The translations under genes were made by a program, and so were the position numbers. From Gimesia sp. (GTDB lineage Bacteria; Planctomycetota; Planctomycetia; Planctomycetales; Planctomycetaceae), in contig PAJV01000042.1 of the NCBI GenBank assembly GCA_002706765.1, forward strand, positions 89,927 to 153,926: 64,000 nt of DNA, given 5' to 3'. Shown here in pieces: positions 9,266 to 18,044 of this stretch. The notes beneath the pieces were generated by a model. It did no database searches, had not been told where the DNA came from, and saw nothing but the letters and a program-made list of their open reading frames with translations. How positions within the stretch are numbered: position 1 is the first letter of the stretch; every line of letters starts with the position of its first letter.

Positions 9266-10711
9266 TCAGGTAAGACCGGCAATCGGTTCGCCTTCATAGA
9301 TGAAGTGGGGCCGGTCGACATCGTCATGCCAATAGGTGGTTGGGGGAAGTCCTAACGCACGATAAATTGTGGCAGCGAAGTTTTCCGGTTTTTGTGGCTG
9401 ATCGATGGGGAAGCCACCAATCTTATCCGTCTTCCCGATCACACGCCCGCCCTTGATGCCTCCGCCGGCAAAAAAGACCGACTGCGTCGCGCCCCAGTGA
9501 TCACGGCCCGGCTTCGCATACACCTTTGCCAGTTGCGAAATCTTGGGGGTCCGTCCGAACTCGCTGCACATCACAACCAGGGTATCTTTAAGTCGACCAC
9601 TGGATTCCAGGTCATCCAGCAGAGCAGAAACGGCCCGGTCGGTCGGTGGCAGCAGTTTATCTTTCAGGTGCGGGAAAATATTACCATGGGTATCCCACGA
9701 TTCGTTATTCCCCAGGTTGACCTGCACCAGGTTCACGCCGGTCTCCACCAGTCGCCGCGCCATCAACAGTGACCAGCCGAACGAATTTTTGCCGTAACGT
9801 TCCTGAAGCTTGTCATCTGCGTGGGTCACATCCATTGCATAATGAACTTTGTCGTCATTGAGTAATGAAATCGCAGCGCTGCGATAACGGTCAAAGCTTT
9901 CCACCTGACCGGCGATATCGAGCACTTCGCGCTGTTTCCCCAGTTCCTTGAGTAAACCAATCCGGTTGCCCATCCGTTTCTGGGTCATCCCTTGCGAGAG
10001 CTTCAAATGCGGAGTCTGGAACACCCGGTTATCGCTGCCCCCGCGCTGCTGATGGTCGAAGGCATATTCCGGAAACGCACCATACGATTGCACATGAAAC
10101 GGCGAGGCTTCAATAAACCAGGGATCACGGTTGGATCCCATTCTGCCGGCGAACTGTCCCGGAACGACACGGCCGCTGCGATGGACGATTTTATCCGGAA
10201 GGACGATGGCCGGAGGCAGGTTCGTACGCGCACGGATGACATCACCGGCGATGGCGGCAATCGAAGGATGATCGGTACTCATCGGACGGCTCGGATTGAA
10301 TCCCACGGGAACATCCGAGCGACCGGTCAACATGATATGATGGCCCATCGAATGCTCATTCGTACCATGCGTCAGGGTACGACAGACCGACCAGAGATGG
10401 CTGCGTTTAGCCAGCATGGGCAGATGTTCTGAAACCTGCAGGCCGGGAATCTTCGTGGAAATCGGATTGAATTCTCCACGGATCTCGGCACTGGCTTCCG
10501 GTTTCATATCGAAACTTTCATGCTGCGAAAGTCCGCCCGAAAGAAATATGAAAATACACGACTTCGCAGTGCGATGTTTAGTGGGGGCTGCTGCTTCAGC
10601 GCGAAGCGCATCGAGATGGTTAATACCAAATCCAAGCAGACTGATTGAGCCCACTTCCAGAGCGGTCCGGCGGGACATGGTGGGATGGCAGGCAGGCAAA
10701 TTCGCAGGCAT
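9266..10711 (-). CDS. DUF1501 family protein, Tat-exported
   Basis: About 481 aa from the second of two adjacent ATGs (10711), which is best placed behind an AGGAG ribosome-binding site; an in-frame ATG also exists at 10753. The N-terminus carries a twin-arginine-like signal (MSRRTALEVGSISLLGFG) and Ala cleavage region. The domain matches DUF1501, a sulfatase/alkaline-phosphatase-fold family very abundant in planctomycetes: FIFLSGGLSQHESFDMKP, later ESWDTHGNIFPHLKD, and VVMCSEFGRTPKI with a following GRDHWGATQSVFFAGGGI block. In many planctomycetes these genes pair with DUF1549/DUF1553 cytochrome-like genes, but none is adjacent here. Biochemical function is unknown; it probably acts outside the cytoplasm. 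Confidence 0.92.
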   Translation of the reverse strand: MPANLPACHPTMSRRTALEVGSISLLGFGINHLDALRAEAAAPTKHRTAKSCIFIFLSGGLSQHESFDMKPEASAEIRGEFNPISTKIPGLQVSEHLPMLAKRSHLWSVCRTLTHGTNEHSMGHHIMLTGRSDVPVGFNPSRPMSTDHPSIAAIAGDVIRARTNLPPAIVLPDKIVHRSGRVVPGQFAGRMGSNRDPWFIEASPFHVQSYGAFPEYAFDHQQRGGSDNRVFQTPHLKLSQGMTQKRMGNRIGLLKELGKQREVLDIAGQVESFDRYRSAAISLLNDDKVHYAMDVTHADDKLQERYGKNSFGWSLLMARRLVETGVNLVQVNLGNNESWDTHGNIFPHLKDKLLPPTDRAVSALLDDLESSGRLKDTLVVMCSEFGRTPKISQLAKVYAKPGRDHWGATQSVFFAGGGIKGGRVIGKTDKIGGFPIDQPQKPENFAATIYRALGLPPTTYWHDDVDRPHFIYEGEPIAGLT

Positions 10712-11192
10712 CATGACTCTCCTGAAGACAAGAGACGAAACATTGTAGCGCAAGCAGTTATTTTAATATACCTTACATATTCACATCAATATAATCTAAT
10801 GTGATACTGAGTAAAAGTCCAATTGAAATAAAGTATCTCCCTGTTGCAGGATTTTATTAAGACCAGGCAATCTGGAGGCTGCCGGTGAATCTGATTTTTT
10901 TTCTGACCCGGAATGCCTGCGAATTCAGCAAAATGAGATCAAATCAGGAAAACACATCTCAAATTTTGATTGACGATCGACGATACCGAATATATGCTTC
11001 TCGCTAACTGATTCCCTCCCCATTCACCAGGTGGTGGCCGCGTGTGGCTCGCTGAAGGAAGTCACGTTTAAAATTTGATTGACTCTGTTTTCTTCTCAAG
11101 ACCTGTATTGGAATCCGGGTCTGATTCTCAAGGATGATGTGGGCTCAATTTGCGCCCCGCAACGCGCACCGTGATGCGCACAGGAGAAATCA
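10712..11192. other. Intergenic region between divergent genes
   Basis: About 480 bp between the divergent DUF1501 gene and the LexA-like gene. It holds no convincing ORF. On the plus strand TTGACG (10970-10975) with TATGCT 17 nt downstream (10993-10998) is a possible promoter for the LexA-like gene. A small inverted repeat (GCGCA/TGCGC, 11165-11180) precedes the AGGAGA ribosome-binding site at about 11182-11187. Both assignments are weak pattern matches. Confidence 0.35.
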
Positions 11193-11480
11193 ATGAACCA
11201 GTATTTAACTGATCGACAACAGAAAATTCTGGACTACATTACCCGCGAAATTGATCGCTCGGGCATTGCCCCCAACACCGAACAGATCGCCTCTGAATTT
11301 GAAATCCCCTCACTCTACAGGGTCAGGCAATACCTGCATGCCCTGGAAGGCAAAGGCTGGATCACCTGTAACGCCTCTCCTCAAGGCGGAATCGCCCTTG
11401 TGGAAAACGGCAATCAATACCGGCTCGCCGTCTGTGGCGATATCGAAAACCGACAGGTGGCCTTCAAAAAAAGATCCTGA
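11193..11480 (+). CDS. LexA N-terminal-like winged-helix protein without peptidase domain
   Basis: 95 aa. Residues ~5-65 match the LexA DNA-binding domain: LTDRQQKILDYI, a recognition region beginning PNTEQIASEF and ending YLHALEGKGWI. The LexA C-terminal autoprotease domain with its Ser-Lys dyad is absent; the protein ends ~30 residues later with a basic tail (KKRS). The ATG follows AGGAGAAATCA, a strong ribosome-binding site, which supports a real gene. It could be a small DNA-binding repressor or a relic of a lexA duplication. The residue before the helix is N (PNTEQ) where LexA usually has P or S (PPTxxEI). The target is unknown. Confidence 0.7.
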   Translation: MNQYLTDRQQKILDYITREIDRSGIAPNTEQIASEFEIPSLYRVRQYLHALEGKGWITCNASPQGGIALVENGNQYRLAVCGDIENRQVAFKKRS

Positions 11481-11754
11481 ATTCAACCCTGTTTCAGATT
11501 TTCCCCTGTTCAATTCAGAAAGAATGAGGGGGCATCCAAAAGCAGACAGCGTTCTGTTGAATCACTGAATCAGGGATCTGCGGACACCAGGACCGGAATA
11601 AACCGATAACGCCTGATTAATTTCTTAATTTTCCTTTCATTTGAGCCGATTCTTCTATTCAAACCCATTCCATGTGTGTACGCTTATGTAAGAGATAAGC
11701 CCTTTTTAAGCCTCGAGTTAAAACTGTTTCATCTTTTCGGAAGGCTGTTGTTAG

Positions 11755-13101
11755 ATGCTCAGGATTGAAGATCAATCGATTCGTATGTGCGACCGGATGC
11801 CGCGACGTTCTTTCATGCAGATTGGCGGACTCGCCATGGGCGGGCTCTCTCTGCCTCAGATTCTGAAAGCGCAGGAAAAGAGCGGAAAACAATCTTCACA
11901 TAAAGCTGTGATCATGATCTTCCTGGCCGGTGGTCCTCCGCACCAGGATATGTTCGACTTAAAACCGGAAGCCCCCGACGAGATTCGTGGCGAGTTTAAA
12001 CCGATCAACACCAACGTGCCCGGGATTCAGATCAGCGAACTGATGCCGCGCGTTGCCGGGATGATGGATAAGTTCTCCATTATTCGCTCCCTGGTGGGAG
12101 CAGAAGGACGTCACGATTCATTCGAGTGCTGTACCGGCCATCATTTCCGCAGTTCACAGCCACAGGGGGGCTGGCCTTCCGTCGGCTCGGCGATCTCCAA
12201 AGTCAAGGGGCCCGTGCATTCCACCGTGCCGTCTTACATTGATCTCTCACATACGATGGCACACAACCCGTGGAACATTAAAGGGCCGGGCTTCCTGGGA
12301 CTGGAACACGCACCGTTTCGACCGGACGGCGATGTGATGGAGAATATGACCCTCAACTCCATTTCGAATTCCCGGCTTAATGAACGCGCCAGCCTGTTAA
12401 GCAATCTGGACCGCTTTCGCAAAATCTCTGAGACAAAACTGACAGATGGCACATACGATGGTTATACGAAGCAGGCACTGGAAGTTCTTTCCTCATCCCG
12501 ACTGGTCGAGGCACTTGATCTCGAAAAAGAGGACCCCAAAGTCAGGGCCCGGTATGGAAAAGATGACCCTAAAGTTCTGAAATACCCGCTGGATATGGGC
12601 TACCAGGCGATTATGTCCCGCTTTCTGCTGGCACGCCGGGCTGTGGAAGCAGGGGCACGCTGTGTGACCTGCAGCTTCGCCCATTTCGACTGGCACGGCA
12701 ATAACTTTGGCCATGCCCGCAGTGTGATCCCCCTGCTGGACCAGGGTGTCGCTGCTTTAGTAGAAGACCTGCATGAGCGTGGCATGGACAAAGATGTCAC
12801 CGTTCTGGTCTGGGGCGAATTCGGACGCACTCCGAAGATCAATAAGAATGCGGGGCGCGATCATTGGCCGCGCGTGCATGCGGCCCTGATGGCGGGTGGC
12901 GGCATGAAAACCGGCCAGGTCATCGGTTCTACCAATCGCCTGGGTGAAGAAGCCATCGATCGTCCCGTGCATATGCAGGAAGTCTTCGCCACCCTGTATC
13001 ACAACCTGGGCATCGACGTTGCTACAACTACGATCGAAGACAATAACGGTCGTCCGCAGTACCTGATCGATGAACAGACCCCTATCCACGAACTGGTGTA
13101 G
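11755..13101 (+). CDS. DUF1501 family protein, Tat-exported (second copy)
   Basis: 448 aa. GGAAGG lies about 10 nt before the ATG. A Tat-type signal (MPRRSFMQIGGLAMGGLSL) precedes the DUF1501 domain: MIFLAGGPPHQDMFDLKP, then FDWHGNNFGHAR, VLVWGEFGRTPKI and NAGRDHWPRVHAALMAGGGM. The His/Asp pattern is consistent with the alkaline-phosphatase superfamily fold to which DUF1501 has been linked. It is clearly diverged from the copy at 9266 and in the opposite orientation, so this is not a recent tandem duplication. It ends 33 nt from a convergent DUF1559 gene. Confidence 0.93.
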   Translation: MLRIEDQSIRMCDRMPRRSFMQIGGLAMGGLSLPQILKAQEKSGKQSSHKAVIMIFLAGGPPHQDMFDLKPEAPDEIRGEFKPINTNVPGIQISELMPRVAGMMDKFSIIRSLVGAEGRHDSFECCTGHHFRSSQPQGGWPSVGSAISKVKGPVHSTVPSYIDLSHTMAHNPWNIKGPGFLGLEHAPFRPDGDVMENMTLNSISNSRLNERASLLSNLDRFRKISETKLTDGTYDGYTKQALEVLSSSRLVEALDLEKEDPKVRARYGKDDPKVLKYPLDMGYQAIMSRFLLARRAVEAGARCVTCSFAHFDWHGNNFGHARSVIPLLDQGVAALVEDLHERGMDKDVTVLVWGEFGRTPKINKNAGRDHWPRVHAALMAGGGMKTGQVIGSTNRLGEEAIDRPVHMQEVFATLYHNLGIDVATTTIEDNNGRPQYLIDEQTPIHELV

Positions 13102-13134
13102 GTTACCGGAACGCGGAACGATTACAGTCAAGGA

Positions 13135-14124
13135 TCAGGGAACAAATTTCGTAGTTTCTCTCCCGTCGGCAGTTCCCAGCTCAAGGTAGACGCGGGAGCT
13201 CATGTTCTCACTGAGAAAGTGGACAGAACCGTCAGCGAAGCCAAAGTGAGCGCCGCCGGTATGATCGCTGCCGGCAGACTGGTAGAAGTTGTTATTAAAG
13301 CCGCCCGCCGTGCCTCCCGAGATCCCGGTATCAAACATGTTTCCCACGCCGCCTGCGGCCCAGCTGTCCTGGCTGGTTTTGGGTGCGCCGGAACCATGCA
13401 GTTTCTGCTGTTCTCCACTCATGATTGTGTTGGATGTCCCATCGTCGATATCTCGAATCGCGGTGTCACTGTTGACGTAAAAAACTCCCAGAAATGCACC
13501 GCTGCCTCCACCAAAGGTACCGATCAGGGCATCAGTTCTGTGTGTCAGATGAATGAGGTCCCCATCGGCCCAGCCGTTCCCTCCCCCGATGCAGACCCCG
13601 TAATCAGTGCCTCCTTTCGTGAAGCGATTGGAGGCAGGCGTACTGGTTCCCGGGTTTTCTCCGATCGTAATTTTTTCATCTACTTTACGGACTTTACTCC
13701 GCCGCGTCGGGCAGTAGAACACGGGGATATCATTTTCCGCAGCCGACCGATTGCCAATTACGTTCGTATTAAAATTCCATTGATTATAAATATTAGCCTG
13801 ATCCACCAGGGGGAGAATCTGCAGCATCCAGCTCGTACCATGCAGGCCGACCCCCGTGGTATTGCCAGCCTCTCCCCAGACATTGTAGGCAGAGGAAGTC
13901 GCTGTGGTCGCAATGGCCCCCGGGGGAAACACACCATGAATTTCATGGTAGTTGTGCAGCGCCAGGCTGATCTGCTTCATATTATTCTTGCAGGTACTCC
14001 GCCGGGCAGCTTCACGCGCCTGCTGTACCGCTGGTAAGAGCAGTGCAATCAAAATGGCAATGATGGCAATCACCACCAGCAATTCAATTAACGTAAAACC
14101 CTGTTTTCGATTCCGATTACGCAT
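13135..14124 (-). CDS. DUF1559 protein with prepilin-type N-terminus
   Basis: 329 aa. A short basic leader ends at the prepilin peptidase motif G|FTLIELL, followed by the long hydrophobic helix and the AREAARR stretch typical of planctomycete DUF1559 proteins (SBP_bac_10-like domain, earlier annotated H-X9-DG). The C-terminus carries the diagnostic DHTGGAHFGFADGSVHFL block. The N-terminus predicts processing by a prepilin peptidase and assembly or anchoring as a pseudopilin-like protein. It is the last of three minus-strand genes (DUF1559, lipoprotein, DUF1559), separated from the lipoprotein by a dispersed repeat copy. Function is unknown although the family is very numerous in this phylum. 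Confidence 0.95.
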   Translation of the reverse strand: MRNRNRKQGFTLIELLVVIAIIAILIALLLPAVQQAREAARRSTCKNNMKQISLALHNYHEIHGVFPPGAIATTATSSAYNVWGEAGNTTGVGLHGTSWMLQILPLVDQANIYNQWNFNTNVIGNRSAAENDIPVFYCPTRRSKVRKVDEKITIGENPGTSTPASNRFTKGGTDYGVCIGGGNGWADGDLIHLTHRTDALIGTFGGGSGAFLGVFYVNSDTAIRDIDDGTSNTIMSGEQQKLHGSGAPKTSQDSWAAGGVGNMFDTGISGGTAGGFNNNFYQSAGSDHTGGAHFGFADGSVHFLSENMSSRVYLELGTADGRETTKFVP

Positions 14125-14191
14125 CAGAGGGCCCTTTATCAGATAATAGAAATGAATAGAGTATGAAATGAATTATTCAGAGTGAACCGCG

Positions 14192-14219
14192 ACACTGTGG
14201 CTGTGTGCAACCACAGTGT
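14192..14219. repeat. Perfect 9-bp inverted repeat
   Basis: ACACTGTGG and CCACAGTGT surround a 10-nt spacer, 20-30 nt outside the inner edge of the dispersed repeat copy at 14241-14335. It lies in the leader region of the DUF1559 gene that starts at 14124. It may be an RNA hairpin in the 5' leader or a protein-binding palindrome; no T-tract marks it as a terminator. Confidence 0.5.
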
Positions 14220-14240
14220 GCGATGAAAGACTTGTCTTCG

Positions 14241-14335
14241 AGAGCGCATCACAATTATCCATAGCGTCTTTCAACCTATTATACTCGGTCCAAATGGAAC
14301 AGGAGACGCTACAGGAAAACTGGACACAGTCTAAA
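14241..14335 (-). repeat. Dispersed ~95-bp repeat, copy A
   Basis: Read on the minus strand it begins TTTAGACTGTGTCC, continues with GTTTT..TGTAGCGTCTCC and ends in a block containing AGACGCTATG and TGTGATGCG. It aligns without gaps to copies at 52491-52584 and 54224-54317. AGCGTCT near the left third pairs with AGACGCT near the right, so the unit can form a long hairpin. It starts 14 nt after the stop codon of the minus-strand lipoprotein gene (stop at 14352-14350). Confidence 0.75.
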
Positions 14336-14349
14336 TGGCGGTCTTCTGT

Positions 14350-14736
14350 TTAATTTTCTTTTAAATCAAAATTGATTTCATTTGCCCCGGATTTCACATC
14401 AGCCGTCAATTCCGTTTCGTCACTGTAATTGGGTGGAATCGTTTCTTTTTCATCGACGAGCTTGCTGATCACGACTTTATGGGGACCAACTGCCGCCCCC
14501 ATCTCATCACGAATATAAATCAATTCATAATTTCCTTCACCGTCCGTTGTACCGGAAGAAGCGCGTATGTTCTCAGGCATGAATGTCACATTGGCATCCG
14601 CCAGCGGAGCACCATCCATTGTCACCTTTCCCTTCACCTTTCCTAATGCGGGTGCAGCACTGCCGCCACAGGCTGACAGGCCCACCGCTAATCCCAGGCA
14701 GAGAACAACAGAACCAAACAATCTCAAATGTTGCAT
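14350..14736 (-). CDS. Small transthyretin-like lipoprotein
   Basis: 128 aa. A type II signal peptide ends in a lipobox (LSACGG), so it should be membrane-anchored by lipid. The mature part is one beta-sandwich of the carboxypeptidase-regulatory/transthyretin-like type: VKGKVTMDGAPLADANVTF, then GTTDGEGNYEL and GPHKVVISK. Such proteins are common in planctomycetes, usually next to DUF1559 genes as here, where it sits between two of them. AAGGA lies about 12 nt before the ATG. Its job is unknown; accessory or surface binding is usually assumed. Confidence 0.9.
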   Translation of the reverse strand: MQHLRLFGSVVLCLGLAVGLSACGGSAAPALGKVKGKVTMDGAPLADANVTFMPENIRASSGTTDGEGNYELIYIRDEMGAAVGPHKVVISKLVDEKETIPPNYSDETELTADVKSGANEINFDLKEN

Positions 14737-14839
14737 ATTGATAATATCCTTAGATCATTTTGAAGACATTGCTGCAGGAAGCGGACAGACAGGTAGCCGG
14801 TTTGCCCCTGTCTGTCCCCGCGTGAAAGCCACTCCTGAT

Positions 14840-15868
14840 TTAAAATTCACCAGGAATTCTCTCGCCGTCGGCGGTACCAATCCGGTTGAACGTCCGACTG
14901 TCAATATTCTCGCTGATGAAACGTACGGAGCCATCGGCCAGACCGAAATGGGCGCCCCCTTCGTGGTCACTGCCAGGTCCTTCGTACTGACCACCATTGA
15001 TGCCTCTATTGTCGCCACTTCCACTTTCCGTACTGCCGGCTGTATCGGTGTCAAATATATTGGCAACCCCACCGGCGGACCAGCTGTCGAGACTCAAGGA
15101 TGCATCGTTGCCTCGTAGTCGCTGCAATTCCCCCGTCATCAGGGTATTGGTGGTTCCATCTTTGATGTCACGCATTTGCGTATCGCCGTTCGGATAGAAA
15201 ATACCCAGGTGACCTCCCGAGAGTGTTCCCATCCATTCGCTGCTAGCTCCCACGCCCAGCGATTCATGTCCCGTACTGGAAAATCCGTCACCGAAACCGT
15301 TACCGGCCCCTTTGCATCCGCCGTAATCGGTCCCCCCCTTGACAAAGGCATTATCGATTGCGGTAGAACCTGGCGATTCATCCAGTTGCAGTTTCGCATC
15401 GACTTTCCGCACCTTGCTGCGGCGTGAGGGACAATAGAAGATGGGAATATCAACTTCCGCAACCGCGCGGTTTCCCATCACGTTGGTATTGAAATTCCAT
15501 TTATTGTAAGTATTCGCCTGATCGACAAACGGGAGCAACTGGAGCATCCAGCTGGTTCCATGCGTCCCCACGCCACTGGTACTTCCTGCTTCCATCCACT
15601 CACGCCAGCGAATCGTGCTTCCACTCCCTCCATTGGTCAGGGTTGCGATCGAGCCGGGAGGAAAGACCCCATGTGTTTCATGATAGTTGTGCAGTCCCAG
15701 TCCGATCTGCTTCAGATTGTTTTTGCAGGTACTCCGCCGGGCAGCTTCACGAGCCGACTGCACCGCCGGTAACAATAAGGCGATTAAGATCGCAATAATC
15801 GCGATGACAACCAGTAACTCAATCAGGGTAAAACCCGCTTTCTGTCGATGACCTGTGTTCTGTTTCAT
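14840..15868 (-). CDS. DUF1559 protein with prepilin-type N-terminus (second copy)
   Basis: 342 aa from the ATG at 15868, chosen over an ATG five codons upstream because GGGAGAG sits 4 nt before it. The prepilin motif AG|FTLIELL and hydrophobic helix are followed by the AREAARR region and the DUF1559 domain ending with [18 protein letters not shown]. It is clearly paralogous to the protein at 13135, with the same N-terminal ~60 residues. It is the first gene of the DUF1559-lipoprotein-DUF1559 set and is probably exported and processed like a pseudopilin. Confidence 0.95.
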   Translation of the reverse strand: MKQNTGHRQKAGFTLIELLVVIAIIAILIALLLPAVQSAREAARRSTCKNNLKQIGLGLHNYHETHGVFPPGSIATLTNGGSGSTIRWREWMEAGSTSGVGTHGTSWMLQLLPFVDQANTYNKWNFNTNVMGNRAVAEVDIPIFYCPSRRSKVRKVDAKLQLDESPGSTAIDNAFVKGGTDYGGCKGAGNGFGDGFSSTGHESLGVGASSEWMGTLSGGHLGIFYPNGDTQMRDIKDGTTNTLMTGELQRLRGNDASLSLDSWSAGGVANIFDTDTAGSTESGSGDNRGINGGQYEGPGSDHEGGAHFGLADGSVRFISENIDSRTFNRIGTADGERIPGEF

Positions 15869-16595
15869 AAAACTCTCCCGCACGAAAATAAAAAGAAGAA
15901 AAAGGAAACCTAAAGGGTGCCTCGTAACGTCCAGGCCTCAGAAGTGATGAAACCGGACAGGATCAGGAGTGTCTTGAGAGATCGACTGGAAACGACTGTG
16001 ATGAGGGAAGTGTTTGAAACAGTCAGTAATCGTGACCCGACAGAGACACTGCTTGAAATGAGACATTCTGCCAACCAAACCTTGTTCACTTATTTAAACA
16101 ATCAGTTTTGATTTGTCAAAATAATTCACCTAAAAGACGGAAGCAATTAATACCAATAGACTTAGTTAGTTTTAATAACTGAAGAATTAGAGCGTTTCAC
16201 CTCAATACCAATACTGAACACGTTATAAACCTTTGGATACGCAATTCTGGAATCACATAAGGGTTGTGTGATTTTTTGATTAAACCTAATTGAACACATC
16301 CAGCCATTTGAACAGTGCCAAGTAGGACGACAAAGAATTTTCTGATTTTTATCCTGGCAGTTTTTCACACCGGCCCCAGACGATTTCTTAAATGTCCAAA
16401 TCAGCTGCAGGTCTGTTTCTGGCGTGATTCCCTGACGCTTCCTCTCTTCTTCACATGTCAATCTGCTGCGCGAGATATAATCGGAACGTTGATCATTCAT
16501 CGATCAACAATTAAAGTGAGTGTAGACTCCCGGCTGATTTCGTGGTCTGGAGTTTTGAACCTCAATTGCCGCTGCCCGAAAAGGAAAGCCTTATC
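15869..16595. other. 727-bp region without a convincing gene
   Basis: The stretch is AT-richer than its neighbours and separates the divergent DUF1559 gene from the beta-propeller gene. Two short open frames (15917-16111 plus, 16162-16500 minus) show no ribosome-binding site, domain or signal that I can support. It probably holds the promoters of both flanking genes and possibly a long leader, but no pair of promoter hexamers stood out. Confidence 0.5.
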
Positions 16596-17918
16596 ATGCT
16601 GACGCGTATTCTCTCTGCTGTAACCGCCCTGCTTATTTTTGGATTGTCTAATAGTTTTGCGGAAGACTGGCCCCAATGGCTTGGTCCGGACCGTTCCAGC
16701 GAATGGGAGGCGAGTGGGATTGTCGATGTCTTTCCGGAATCCGGCCTGCAGGTGGAATGGCGTACCCCCATTGGTTTGGGCTACAGTGGACCTGCCGTGG
16801 TGAATGACAAAGTCTATGTTATGGACTATCTGAAAAAGTCCGGGAAAGTTGAGAATAACCCGGGAGGTGCTTCCAGTCTGCAAGGCGAAGAACGCGTCCT
16901 CTGCCTGTCGGCTGAAACGGGAAAAGTCCTCTGGGAATACAAATACAACCGTCCTTACGATATTTCCTATCCCGCTGGTCCACGCTGCACGCCCACGGTC
17001 GCAGATGGCAAGGTCTATTCACTGGGAGCAGAAGGAAACCTGACCTGCCTGGATGCTGAAACCGGCAAACTCATCTGGAAAAAAGATTTCCAGGCAGACT
17101 ACCAGGCCAAAACCCCCTTCTGGGGCCACTCAGCCAGCCCGCTGGTCGATGGCGATACGTTATACTGCCTGGTCGGCGGCAAAGACTCCCTCGCCGTCGC
17201 CTTCAACAAAGACACCGGCGAAGAACTCTGGCGCGCACTCGATAATGCAGAAACAGGGTATTGCCCTCCAACTATGATTACTCACAACGGCACGAAACAG
17301 TTGCTGATCTGGCATCCGGGGTCATTAAACTCATTGAATCCAGAAAATGGCCAAGTCTACTGGTCACTCCCCCTCAAACCGGGTTTCGGGATGTCGGTCA
17401 CGGTGCCTCGCCAGCAGGGAGACTATCTGTACGTCTCTGCGATCGGCGACGAAGCTGCCTGGATCAAACTTTCGGGTGACTCCAAACCTGCTGCCGAAGT
17501 TGTCTGGAAAGGCAAACCCAGGTCCGCCCTGTTCTGCTGTAACAGTACCCCCTACATCGAAGGCGATACGATCTATGGCAGTGACATTCAGTCGGGTGAT
17601 TTTGTCGCTGTCAATTTGAAAGACGGCAGTCGACGCTGGTCAACGAAAGAAGTCACCAATGCAGGCCGCCGCGATCGCCATGCGACCGCCTTTATCGTAA
17701 AGCACGATGAGCATTTTTTTCTGTTCACGGAAAAAGGAGATCTGATACTCGCTGACCTCACTCCAGAGGGATATAAAGAAATCAGCCGCTTCCATGTCCT
17801 GGAACCAACGAACGAAGCATTCGGCCGTCCCGTTGTCTGGAGCCATCCCGCGTTTGCCAACCAGTCTCTGTTCGCTCGTAACGACAAGGAACTGGTGCGC
17901 GTGAATCTCAAGAAATAA
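16596..17918 (+). CDS. Exported PQQ-type beta-propeller protein (BamB-like)
   Basis: 440 aa from the ATG at 16596, which follows AAGGAAAG and begins the signal peptide (LTRILSAVTALLIFGLSNSFA). An upstream in-frame GTG at 16542 would bury the signal. The mature protein starts with DWPQWLGPDRSSEW, typical of planctomycete PQQ-binding-like repeat proteins. It contains repeated blades of the form TGKVLWEY, TGKLIWKK and TGEELWRA. These form an eight-bladed propeller similar to BamB or quinoprotein dehydrogenases, but I see no catalytic or PQQ-ligand set, so a structural or binding role is more likely than an enzyme. A strong terminator follows. Confidence 0.9.
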   Translation: MLTRILSAVTALLIFGLSNSFAEDWPQWLGPDRSSEWEASGIVDVFPESGLQVEWRTPIGLGYSGPAVVNDKVYVMDYLKKSGKVENNPGGASSLQGEERVLCLSAETGKVLWEYKYNRPYDISYPAGPRCTPTVADGKVYSLGAEGNLTCLDAETGKLIWKKDFQADYQAKTPFWGHSASPLVDGDTLYCLVGGKDSLAVAFNKDTGEELWRALDNAETGYCPPTMITHNGTKQLLIWHPGSLNSLNPENGQVYWSLPLKPGFGMSVTVPRQQGDYLYVSAIGDEAAWIKLSGDSKPAAEVVWKGKPRSALFCCNSTPYIEGDTIYGSDIQSGDFVAVNLKDGSRRWSTKEVTNAGRRDRHATAFIVKHDEHFFLFTEKGDLILADLTPEGYKEISRFHVLEPTNEAFGRPVVWSHPAFANQSLFARNDKELVRVNLKK

Positions 17919-17937
17919 ACCCTGAAATAATGTTGTC

Positions 17938-17984
17938 TGCCTCTGGTCACAAAGTCAAAGTGACCAGAGGCATTTCGTTTTTTC
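17938..17984 (+). terminator. Intrinsic terminator after the beta-propeller gene
   Basis: A perfect 13-bp stem (TGCCTCTGGTCAC / GTGACCAGAGGCA) with a 9-nt loop is followed by TTTCGTTTTTTC. This is a textbook rho-independent terminator about 20 nt after the stop at 17918. The stem is less suited to the convergent gene, which lacks a T-tract on its side. Confidence 0.9.
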
Positions 17985-18044
17985 ATTCTGCAGAGTTCAG
18001 ATTCCGTCACAGGCAGATCGAAAGCGGACAGGCAGCAAGCCTGC

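Noticed and set aside
13219-14037. 272-codon plus-strand frame over the DUF1559 gene
   Set aside because: The minus-strand frame has the prepilin motif and the DUF1559 end block; the plus frame has none.
15917-16111. 64-codon plus-strand frame upstream of the beta-propeller gene
   Set aside because: It sits in the divergent promoter region with no recognisable feature.
16162-16500. 112-codon minus-strand frame in the long gap
   Set aside because: No ribosome-binding site, no domain or signal, and it lies in AT-rich intergenic sequence; chance frame is the simpler reading.
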